Shown here: one piece after another, positions 15,205 to 25,121 of the stretch | Numbering within the stretch: the first letter of the stretch is position 1 | Layout of the letters: every line of letters starts with the position of its first letter | Assembly (NCBI GenBank): GCA_025602915.1 | Contig: JAHLJZ010000005.1 | Coordinates: 496,001-560,000 of the forward strand | DNA from: Paraphysoderma sedebokerense | Lineage: Eukaryota > Blastocladiomycota > Physodermatomycetes > Physodermatales > Physodermataceae | DNA length: 64,000 nt | Reading direction: 5' to 3' | Position numbers and translations under genes: made by a program | The notes under the pieces: model-generated | Told to the model about the DNA's origin: nothing | Databases searched by the model: none | Seen by the model: the letters and a program-made list of their open reading frames with translations, nothing else

Positions 15205-15835
15205 TCAAACTGTATCCAATTCTGCCAAATCTTCCATCAAAGCCTGCTGTAATTGAGCCTTGCGGAGTTCATCAATATCCATTTCCTTCTGCTTGATTCT
15301 CGGATCTCTAATCATTCTGTAGAGAAGCGTCAATTTCCGAATGTATCAAACATTATATAACTCAAATGAGCAAAAGAATCTATTACCTTGCGTCCTTTCT
15401 CAGATCTTCTGCTTCAACGCCCATCTGAAGTTGCGGTGTGACAGCTTCAAGTACATAATGGTTGTCGCAATGAGGACAGTACTCATCTGCTTCATCGTAA
15501 TGACTAAGGGATAAAATGTCAGCCAAAAAAGAATTTATTTCATAAGCTTTAATCACTTGGATCTCATAATCAACATTGGACATGCAAATCTTTGAAAAAC
15601 TCAGTGCAAACTTCAATCCAAAGAAATAGAAGCTGTGAGAGCTGATAAAGAAAGCAGCAACTTACTCCATGTCTTTCCTAAATACCTTTCTACATTTCTT
15701 ACAAGCAAATACCATTTCCATTGTTTTTCGTAACGGATGATCCGACACCTCGGCATGACATTCTGGACAATCGAACCATCTTCGACAACAAGCAGCTCGA
15801 ACGGAAACTTGGGCGTTTAGTATATGTTTGCACAT
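15205..15835 (-). CDS. CHY-type zinc finger protein
   Basis: Small zinc protein, 132 residues from exons 15666-15835, 15387-15503, 15205-15316. It begins MCKHILNAQVSVRAACCRRW and shows a run of paired Cys and His ligands: CCRRWFDCPECH, CKKCRKVF, YCPHCDNHY. This is the stand-alone CHY domain found across fungi; yeast Hot13 and the N-terminus of plant and animal RCHY1 share the fold. The last third is charged and helical. The middle intron (162 nt) is longer than most here, but its ends keep the phase and join the KDM and DHYDEADEYC segments well. The family member's exact role (zinc handling or redox) is not deducible. Confidence 0.85.
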
Positions 15836-16203
15836 GGTAAGTGGATAGAGTTATATGTGGATTTCGAGAAGATAGGACCTTGTGGAGAAGCGGGCGAACT
15901 AATCATGGGAATGGTACGGGAAATGGGAATTGCATGTTAGGCGTTGTGTAACGTACTTTTGCTTGCTGAAAGAAGTCATCTCGACAGTTGAAGAAATACC
16001 TCACAGATCGGAAAAGATAGATGGAAGGATAGGAAATGCTCTAATGTATAATTCAAACAGTTGACAAAAATTGTGAGAGGGCAACAGTCCAAATTGTTTT
16101 CAGAGGAAAGTTTTCACATCAAGGCCCAGTAACTGAGTTTGGCGATCAATCAACAATTATTATTCTGGGAAACCGTGCGGAATACAATTTAGTACTACAA
16201 CTA
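15836..16203. other. Intergenic upstream of the CHY gene, downstream of SRP72
   Basis: About 370 bp with the CHY promoter and the SRP72 3' UTR. Nothing else recognised. Confidence 0.5.
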
Positions 16204-19094
16204 TTACCACTTATTTCCTTTCTTTTTCTTCTTCTTATTTTGACTAACGGGTCCAGTTTTCTTTTGTGGGGCAGAAGCCGAGCCTTCACCCTCGCCACCC
16301 TTAGATCCCACACTGATGCCAATATTTGCACTTCTGGTTCCTCCTATTCCTTCGAACTCAGGCTTATCACTATCATCAATGGCGCCTCCCTGGTGAGACC
16401 CCATTTTTTTCTCTTTTTGACGCCGGGCTTTCGGCGGTTTATATCCTTTTCTCATAAATTTAGGAAGCCATCTTTCGGGATCAGGCAAAGTGTTCGGATC
16501 ATAGTTCTTGGGAAGTCGAGGTTTGCGCTTACGGCGGGGTTTCAGTTTTCTAGATTTCAAAGTATAAAAAGTAAGCGACACCCTCCGAAATAGAGCAAAT
16601 AAATGACAGAATTATGATTAGGCCCGTACTTGGTTGCTTGATCAGTTTCCTTCGGTTTTTGCTTGCGCCGAGTTAAAACACCTTCGCCAAGTTCAACACT
16701 CTCTATATTGAGTTCTTGTTCGTCCATCTTCGGCAAGAATTTGTTCTTGTACATATCTGCAAGATCAGGATCGGTATAGCTCAATACTGCAACCAACCCG
16801 CTAACGGCTGATACATTTTTCGGATCCATTTTAACGATATACTCATAGTCACTAACAGATCTCTGTAATTGTTCGTTTTTCCCATTTGCAAAACGAAGTT
16901 CTGTAGCCACATCGCACAGTGCTGACAGCGCAGCGATAGAAGGTGACGGTTGAGATTGCATTGTTTTAACTGCATTAGATACTGTTTCGACGGCAGCCCC
17001 AGAGTCTTGGGTTGCAAGCTGTAAATAAATTTGCAAGGAGATCAGGCCGGGAAGCGGTGCTTGGTGGGTGGGTGTGATACGGTGGATCAGCTCCTGCAGT
17101 GTTGATACAGCTGATTTTATATCGCCGAGATGGAGCAGTCCTTGGATCAAAACGAGTTGAAGCGAAATAGAAGTTGGAGAAGACTGAACTTTCGCCTATA
17201 ATTGTATCCAATACAACATGAATGCTAAGCATAAATAAAAGAAGGGGAGTCTGTCTGCACTGCTTTCGTACCTTTAATTCTGCCACTGCTGCTTCTAGAG
17301 CTGGGTTCGATTTCAAAGGCGAACTACCTTTTACAGCATTCTCCTTTATTTTTACAGCGAAGGAAAAGAGATATCCCATGTCGGAATCTGGATAGTCCGC
17401 AATCAAGCTATCTCTGATTTTGCGTGCCTGATCAATCTGAAATCAAAGTACCAAAAGTTATCAATCATGGCATTGAAACTAAATGAAAATTGAAGACTTA
17501 CCTGATTTGACCAGAGTGCACTGATACCTTCATTCAACTTCAGAATCATGACCTGCCACGAAGACAACTTGCCGGCTGAGCCAGACATCCACTTCTGAAC
17601 CAATTTCATCTTTTTCACGGCATCGTGTACCACGACACCTTTTCCATCTTTTCGCTGTTTGAGTGTTGGAGGAGTGTCGGCGGCCTCGAAACCAACGACT
17701 TCTGGGTAGGACATGATCAATCCGAGCAAGTTATTCAGCGCCACGATTTTGTTCACGTCATCATTATGTTGATTCTTGTTGCGGTGCAATTTTGCGTCCG
17801 ACGCGGTGACTGAGTGAAATACGTGTACGCCTTGAGTTTGGAGGATGGTTTGGTAGAGCTCGAATGCTTCGGGGAAATTGTTGAGGAGTTGATGTGTATA
17901 AGCCAATTGAAGGAGAATTGGAAATAACTCTCGTTCAAGTTCAGGGTTACCGGTAGTGGGCTCATCATCGATGGTATATGTTTCCACACAGACAGCTACA
18001 TTCATGTAATTGTTCAGACGAGATTCGTTTGATTGCCGACATTCCGTGGGAAGAAAGAAAAAAAAGTACCTCTGGCTTTTTCCAACACTGTTTTCGCCTC
18101 TTCAATATGACCTTTGGCTAGCAATATGCACCCATAATTATATATCTGTTCGTAAGTGTCCGAACCCTCAAAGTCGATCTGGTCAAATGACTCTTCCTCC
18201 ACTGCAGGCGAGGCTTTGGCAAAGCGAAGGGAAGACTGCGCGGCTTGGAGGTTCGTAAGAAGATCGACTTGATCTAAGGAATCCTGCATATCCGACATTC
18301 GTTAGATCAAGACAAGGAAGACTATCTGAGTTGACAAGAAATCGGTAAAAGTACCTCGTCCACGATGTCAATGAGCTTATGATAGATTTGAATGCATTCT
18401 TCATAACGCTCCATGCGATAATACTAAAAGAGATTTAAACCTTCTTAATCGTTTCATCCGAAATAGTAAAATCCGGCCTAAACGTACCAATTGCCCCTTC
18501 AAATTCAATACATCATACCGCTTTCTACTCATCTCCGGACTTTGCTGTTCCTCATTATCATCTGACCCGATATCTTTTTCGAGCTCCTTCAAAACTTCCA
18601 AAGCTTCAGAGAATTCATTGCATTTGTACAAGCAGTAAGTCTTCTCGTATAGAAAATTGGATTGAACACTCTTGGGTAATGAAACGATGGTGTCCAAAGC
18701 AGCACGATGGTTATCGTCATATATGAGCGCCGTTACTTTAATTTTCAAAGCAACAATATCTTTTTTGTCTGCAACGAGAACTAAAAGCATTAAAATCATT
18801 TATAAATTAGCACGACATCAGATGATATGTTACTGATATCAGTTGTTTGTTTAGCCGGCCCACACTTTCCGTCCACTTTTGCCGGCATTATTCCGTATCA
18901 AGAAAGTATAATGTGGTAAAGTAGAGAAATATAGCGGACTAACGTTTATCTGATAATCTGACTACAGTTACATAATCTTCTTCTGCGATCGCTGATTTAA
19001 TTTTGTCGTATACTTGACTTACGTTTACCGACGGTGGGGCCGGCTGTTGCTTGGGCTTTTTAGGCTGACCCTTGTTGAATTTTTTGGGCGGCAT
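16204..19094 (-). CDS. SRP72: Signal recognition particle subunit SRP72
   Basis: Largest SRP protein; with SRP68 it binds SRP RNA and helps target ribosomes to the ER. Exons 18944-19094, 18488-18768, 18355-18423, 18070-18283, 17502-17995, 17272-17436, 16630-17195, 16204-16549 close to 761 residues. The start is MPPKKFNKGQPKKP. TPR-like helices fill most of the protein (NEFSEALEVLKELE, QLYYRMERYEECIQIYHKL, ELFPILLQLAYTHQLL). Near the C terminus the SRP72 RNA-binding block is clear: KPRRKRKPRLPKNYDPNTLP followed by DPERWLP and a basic tail ending KKKKKKGNKW. The first intron (about 175 nt) is the least certain junction. A probable SRP RNA gene lies 38 kb away in this same window. Confidence 0.95.
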
Positions 19095-19639
19095 TAGAAA
19101 TGTATAGACAAAGAGACAGAAACGGAAGTCTTCCTCAAAGGATGTTTTGATTGCTCAATTGGTGTAAATATTGAAGTGTCGGTCCCCGTTGCTTAAATCT
19201 GAGATAGGCTTCCGACACGACATAAACTACTGAAATGTTGTTTTCAGCAATTTCTAGAATCAGTCTTATTCTTGAATTATTATTTATTTATTGACTGATA
19301 ATTTCAAATTAATTTTGCTGAATTGTCATGGCGCATTATGATTTGCAAATAGATACTATAGGTATGGCGCGATATATATTTAGAGCCCGGACTGCACTGG
19401 ATTCCGTAATGAATAACATCTCGAAGTTTGCTCTTCAATTTGTCTGTTCAATTCTCAATAATATCCCACGTTCTTCCTTTTTATTTTGAGAATACTATAA
19501 CTGTATATAAGTCCTGGCCTTGAAACGAGTGATAGATATTTTGTGTTGTATCTTCCGCCAAATTAGACATGCATACTTCATGGACACAGTTCAAAATTAT
19601 TGGTGCAAACATTATGGTACGTCTTGACTGTCAATTTTT
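19095..19639. other. Intergenic upstream of SRP72
   Basis: SRP72 promoter and AT-rich sequence. No gene, tRNA box or repeat identified. Confidence 0.45.
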
Positions 19640-20083
19640 TTAGAAATTTCCGTTAAGGGTATTTATCACCGTACTGGTGACACTGAGGACGATGCGGGCA
19701 AAGATTAAAGAAAAGAGTAGATCGATTTCCCATAATTTCACAACCATGGCCATGGCCATTAAAAAATAATAATACCAATTTTGTATCGCATTAGTTTCTC
19801 GTTGTCTATTCCACATATTTGAAAACCCGGCGGTACGAAGTGAACGACATCGCCGCAATAAATTAATCAATGTTCCGCTGAACATGAAGATTGCGATTAC
19901 ACGCAATGGCGATAAATTAGACACAAAAGCGTAAAGAAGCCTAAATATACTAAGAAGAGTGGGTGGTGTCGGGATGTAAGGACTCTGCAGTTTATATGGT
20001 CGCAAGTGATTTATATGAACGACTTTCAGGGTTTCCCCTGCTCCGACTTCTAACGTTCGCCGTATCAATCTTCTGGTGGCCAT
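19640..20083 (-). CDS. Doubtful ORF, possible small membrane protein
   Basis: Uninterrupted reading frame of 147 codons from the ATG at 20083 to a stop at 19640; I do not recognise the product. The N-terminal 30 residues are basic. Two to three hydrophobic stretches follow: around LLSIFRLLYAFVSNLSPL into VIAIFMFSGTLINLL, YYYFLMAMAMVVKLW, and LLFSLIFARIVLSV. This would fit a small membrane protein lacking introns. A short segment VVHINHLRPYK superficially recalls the tail of retroelement integrases, but no other element part is nearby. It could be a chance ORF. Transcript evidence would decide. Confidence 0.3.
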   Translation of the reverse strand: MATRRLIRRTLEVGAGETLKVVHINHLRPYKLQSPYIPTPPTLLSIFRLLYAFVSNLSPLRVIAIFMFSGTLINLLRRCRSLRTAGFSNMWNRQRETNAIQNWYYYFLMAMAMVVKLWEIDLLFSLIFARIVLSVTSTVINTLNGNF

Positions 20084-20680
20084 TCTGGGAGTGGACAACG
20101 TCCTGTCGGCGTAAGAGCGGAAGCTGCGTTGCGGCCCTACAAATATGTAGTTAGTATATTTGAAGGAGGACGAATGCACCGATGTAATTAACCATAATTT
20201 TATAGATTCAGACACGAATTTTCTCCGGGTGGCGTGTTGAGACGACGGACGAATGGGCCTTGCACATAATGATTGTGGTCAATATCGTTCCAGCTGCAAT
20301 CAAGAACAACCAGCATATATGTGACGGGCGTTGCAATCAATTTGTAATAAATCGTATGTCTGAAATGCTTTCATGAAACGCTCTTGAAGAAGGCGAGGAT
20401 TTATAGCTTTCCGTGTCCGCATCTTTCTGTCCTTTAAATCACCCTTGGGGGCGATTCGCTCCATTGCACATTGTTATGCCATTGCATTTGAATGGAAGCA
20501 AATCTCATCATTTGTGTGTGAAATCCTTCAATCGGGACGGAAGATGACTGGTTCCATGGCACATAAAAAGCAGAGTTGTACAGCACGTGGTGTGCGACTA
20601 CAAGCGTCGAGCAGCGAATACAATTGTCGGCTGCGAAAAAAAAAGGGAAAAAACATTACACCCACATTCTCCACCCGAAA
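20084..20680. other. Intergenic upstream of ILV1
   Basis: About 600 bp that includes the ILV1 promoter and leader; a CACGTG palindrome sits near 20584. The frame entering ILV1 from upstream has no earlier ATG that I would prefer. Confidence 0.4.
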
Positions 20681-23199
20681 ATGACCGATAATCGAAAGCA
20701 GCCCAACACCCCGATGTCAGCTCCTCCTAATTGGAACTGGCCCAATCCCATCATCCCTGCCCCGTTGTTGTCAAAGAGCGAGATCCAAAAGGCAACAACA
20801 AAGCCGACTGCCTACACCCCTAATAACCACGTCTCTCCTACCGGCTCTATGGCTATTCCGACTATTAATCGCACCATTTCTATCGAAAAAATTAATGGAC
20901 GTCCGATATCGAACGATGAACCGCTGAAAATTAATAATGGTGTGACAATAGTGAAGGACGAGAACACCGATGACGAGGACGAAATCGATTACTTGAAATT
21001 GATTTTGAATGCCAGAGTTTATGACGTTTGTAAAGAAACTGAACTCACATATGCTAAAAATTTAAGCCGGTAGATATTTCAAATTGCCTCCTACCTTTCG
21101 GTTGCCATTTGATCGAATTTCGTCAATTCTACCACGGAGTCATATTGTAAGGATCCCGTCTGACATTCATTGTGCTACTTTTATAGTAAAACCGGTAACA
21201 AGGTGTTGCTGAAGAGAGAAGACATGCAACCTGTGTTCTCCTTCAAATGCAGAGGTGCCTATAATAGAATGTTCGTATTCCTATCTTTTCTCGCGATAGC
21301 ATTTCTTTCAAGATCGTTCTTAATCCTTATACATCTCAAAGGTTCCAGTTAACACCATCCGAACGACAAAGAGGTGTAATCGCCGTGAGCGCTGGGAACC
21401 ATGCGCAAGGAGTTGCCCGTTAGTTGAAATTCAGTATTTGATATAGTCAGACACCAATCCTAATTCTCCTGCGGATTTTAGTGGCTGCACAGACCCTCAA
21501 TATCCCCGCAACCATTTTAATGCCGACATTCGCGCCTAGTATCAAAGTAGAGAATGTTAAACGATTAGGCGCAACGGTCATTCTTCACGGAAACGATTTC
21601 GATGAAGCAAAGCAAGAGATGTATAGGCTCGCTGTCGAAAGAGGACTAGTTGTCATCCCTCCCTTCGATGACCCCTATGTACGTATTGTGATTCGATGAA
21701 TGTAGTCTTTCTATCACTCATACCCTTTTAGGTCATCGCCGGCCAAGGTACTGTTGGAGTTGAGATTTTACGTCAAGTGCGGCAAGATAGATTGGACGCT
21801 ATATTCGTCTGTGTGGGAGGTGGCGGTCTGTTGGCTGGTGTCGCTGCTTATGTCAAAAGAATTCGCCCGGAAGTTAAAGTACAGAGCGCAAACCTTATGA
21901 AATATTGCACATAGATGATAACAATTGATAAATAGGTTATTGGCGTCAACACCATCGACTCGGATGCAATGACCAAGTCTTTGCAAAAAGGAAAGCGGCT
22001 CGAGTTATCCGAGGTGGGATTATTTTCAGATGGTTCTGCTGTTCGTCTTGTCGGGAAAGAAACATTTCGTCTTTGTAAAGGTAAGAATCACTAAAATTTA
22101 AGAACAATTTTGATTCTAGACTCAAATATACTTTAATTCAGCATTGGTGGACGACATGGTGTTGGTCACAACTGATGAGATATGTGCAGCCATTAAAGAC
22201 ACATTTGAGGATACACGATCTATCGTGGAACCTGCGGGAGCTCTCGGCGTAGCTGGTCTTAAGAAGTATCTAGCGAAGAATCCGCAAATTAAAGATGGTG
22301 TATTCGTGGCAGTGCTGAGCGGGGCCAACATGAATTTCGACAGGTAATGCGGTAATCAACTTCCTTGCCCTCTAAATTCTATGGACTAAAGTTACATATA
22401 GACTTCGATTTGTTGCTGAGCGGGCACGACTCGGGGAAGGCAAAGAAGCAATGCTGTCGGTTAAGATAAGGGAGAGACCGGGAGAGTTCAACAAACTTTA
22501 TGAAGTTTTGTTTCCACGGCACGTATATGATAAACTTCTCTGATTTTTCAAAGCGTATAATAATATCTTCCCCTCAGAAACGTGACTGAGTTCTCTTATC
22601 GATATTCGGATCCCACCTGGGCTCATATTATCATGGCTTTTGAAGTTCAGGGAGGAAATGCTGAAGTCGAAGGGGTTGTCGGAGAATTCGAAAAGCGTGA
22701 AATGAAGGCATTGGATATCACTGATAACGAAATGGCAAAAAGTCATGCCCGGTACTTAGCGGGTGGTAGAAGTGCGACGGTATGTTTCTCTCTGCTCAAT
22801 ATTATCGTGCCCATAGGTTCTGTCCATCTTAATCAGGAAGGTTGTTAATGCTGTTCCTTTTGGTCTGTCCTATTGTAGGTTGAAAATGAGAAATTATACA
22901 GATTCAGGTTTCCTGAACGACCCGGCGCACTCAAACGATTTTTAAATTATTTGCAATCTGATTGGAACATCAGTTTATTCCATTACCGGAATCACGGTTT
23001 GTTTTCTTTTCTTTTTTTCGGCACATGCTACTTGGTACTCACAAGAATGCTACATGTAGGTGGTGATGTCGGCAAGGTGCTAGTTGGCATTCAAGTTCCG
23101 CCCGAACAAACCGATAAATTTCAGCAGTTTTTGGACAAGTTAGGATACCCGTATGTGGATGAAACGGATAATCCGGTCTATTTGCAGTTCTTGCGGTAA
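20681..23199 (+). CDS. ILV1: Biosynthetic threonine deaminase (threonine ammonia-lyase)
   Basis: PLP enzyme converting threonine to 2-oxobutanoate, the first step to isoleucine, normally mitochondrial. Eleven exons close to 605 residues: 20681-21069, 21187-21270, 21342-21418, 21482-21678, 21732-21878, 21936-22080, 22142-22343, 22402-22518, 22578-22779, 22879-22996, 23060-23199. The PLP lysine lies in [12 protein letters not shown]. Substrate and cofactor loops include [25 protein letters not shown] and the phosphate-binding GGGGLLAG. The C-terminal regulatory part has two ACT-like halves ([16 protein letters not shown] and [19 protein letters not shown]), as in the isoleucine-inhibited enzyme. 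The N-terminal about 120 residues are poorly conserved, Pro/Ser/Asn-rich. Intron 8 must use a GC donor (exon ends CG at 22518) to keep LFPR-NVTEF in frame. Confidence 0.96.
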
Positions 23200-23468
23200 T
23201 TTGTACGGTTGGGCGGTAGTGGGGAGGAACATAGTGGCAATGAAATATGATACCATTGTCGGGGTATCCTTCTCAAAATTGGGTTTAACGTGTTTTGAAA
23301 TAATTTAATAAAGATACTATTAATTATAACTCATCCTAACATTGATGACAATAGCGAGCTTGATCTGTTGTTTTTTGGCAGACGTTTATTTAAAGGTATT
23401 ATAGTAAACGATAAGATACAACTAGATAGGTATACAAATTTTACAAGGTAGTCCTTACTAGGTCCACT

Positions 23469-24665
23469 TCAATTCACCATTGTAGAATCGCCTTGCACTT
23501 TGGTGTCGTTGGGCTCTTTGTTGTCTGACTCTCCATCACTCGTATCCGGGGACGGAATACCTTTTGCTTGGGTGGCTTTGGCTTCTTTTTGAGCTTTAAG
23601 GAATTCGGCTCGAAGACGAAACTGATATTGGAAAAGAAAAGAGAAATCCCAGTGTGACAATTAATGATAAAGCCAAAAAAGAAAAAAATAGTTTGAACGT
23701 ACATAGTCTACATGTAATCCACATTCTTTTTTGACCAAGTCATCCGCTGTCGATGAGTCTTTCAAAACGCTATTAGCCGCCTCAGTGGATCTCCATCGAC
23801 CGCTTCTTTCACTTTGATCGCCTTCTTTTGCGGGACTACTACTATGCCAATCACCGACACTACGGTACCCTTTATCATGTAATACATTATAATGTAATTT
23901 ATTTTCTTTAATGTACCCCCAAACTAAATCTTCACTCCAATAGGCTAATGGATTTATTTTTATCATTCCTGTTTCTTCGATTTCCAGGATTGGAATATTT
24001 TCTCTTGCTCCTTTTTGAGAACGACGCCGCCCGTTGATTACAACCGAGACATTTAATTCAGTATACGCTCGACGGGCTGGTTCAACTTTGGAAGTGTATG
24101 AATAAACGAGGGGTTTGGTGGTGTACAGGGAGGGACCGTGTAGAGATTCGTAAGTTGAAACGTTGGGACAGTTTTCTGGTTTGTAAATGTGGAGGTATGG
24201 TTGATATTTTTTGTGAATTTTTGTTATCAGATCGTAGGTCTCGGGGAAATGGTAGAGGGTGTCGATGAATATGAGCGGAACAAGATGATTGGACTGGGAG
24301 AGAGTTAAAGACGGTTGGCGGGATGCCGATTCCACGGCGTCGGTACGTTCTTTATCGGTTGTTGGTGTGTCGTCATTGATAGGAGACGACGGAGATTGTT
24401 TGGGGGAATAAAAGTTTCCAGAGTAATCTGTAGGCAATGAGTATTCGTTTTGTTTCAGAGATGGGCCAAGTTCCTTTGAAATTTCGGAAATCATGTCTAA
24501 AATGACGAGACCCGACGGTCCAAAGGAAGAAATTTGGAAGAGATTTGGAAAGGAGATGACGGCCCATTTCAAAATTTCTTTAGGGTGGAGGTTTGGTAGA
24601 ATTTTATTTAAGTGGGCGATATGGGTTGCGGAAAGAGGGACGATGGGCGGGAGGGTGTTGGTCAT
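23469..24665 (-). CDS. MET16: Phosphoadenylyl-sulfate (PAPS) reductase
   Basis: Thioredoxin-dependent reduction of PAPS to sulfite in assimilatory sulfate reduction, cytosol. Exons 23703-24665 and 23469-23621 give 371 residues. Family marks: FQISSFGPSGLVILDMI (nucleotide-binding loop), LIFIDTLYHFPETYDL, VINGRRRSQKGARENI, INPLAYWSEDLVWGYI, and the catalytic cysteine in KKECGLHVDY near the end of exon 1. Exon 2 adds about 50 residues, helical then acidic and low-complexity. A polar insert of about 50 residues sits between the first loop and the FIDT strand, which makes the protein longer than the roughly 260-residue yeast enzyme. Transcribed divergently from sulfite reductase beta, 456 bp apart, so co-regulation is likely. 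Confidence 0.95.
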
Positions 24666-25121
24666 GGTTGGGGGTTATTACGGATATCAGTTCAGCGTTA
24701 ACCTTAGAGGAGGGATAAATCGCAGGACCTGGACTGACAGAGAATGTGGGCTGAAGATTATCGGATGCGAGAGAGAGAGGAAATTCAACGGGGCGAGATG
24801 GGCATTGATTCATGATAAGCATGAAATCATGAATTCGAGAGACGGAGCGATGGCGCGATGGCGGCGGGACGAGAGGGAATTCGGACGCGAGCATTTGCAA
24901 CGGGAAAGTGAGGCCATTGGACGCGTTGTGCAGTTCTGCCGGTGGACGCGCACTTGCCCATTGTCTCCGGAACGGCATTGTATCGAAACCCATTCTGCTG
25001 CTGAAATTGAAATTCCATCCCAACTACCCAGAACTACTCCTTCCTCTCTCAGACACTCCATCTCTCAAACACTCTCTCTCATACACTACTCTCTCAGACA
25101 CTACTCTCAAACAACCCCAGG
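24666..25121. promoter_or_regulatory. Bidirectional promoter of the PAPS reductase / sulfite reductase pair
   Basis: 456 bp between the two start codons. An ACGCGT lies at 24921-24926. The sulfite reductase side (about 25046-25110) is a CT-rich leader made of imperfect repeats of a CTCTCAGACACTAC-like unit. I saw no CACGTG (Cbf1) or clear Met4-recruiting core. A long + strand frame crosses this region but is antisense to the PAPS reductase coding sequence and looks incidental. Confidence 0.6.

Noticed and set aside
19960-20010. VVHINHLRPYK-like text reminiscent of a retroelement integrase tail
   Set aside because: Only a dozen residues, with no reverse transcriptase, protease, LTR or target-site duplication nearby; most likely chance.
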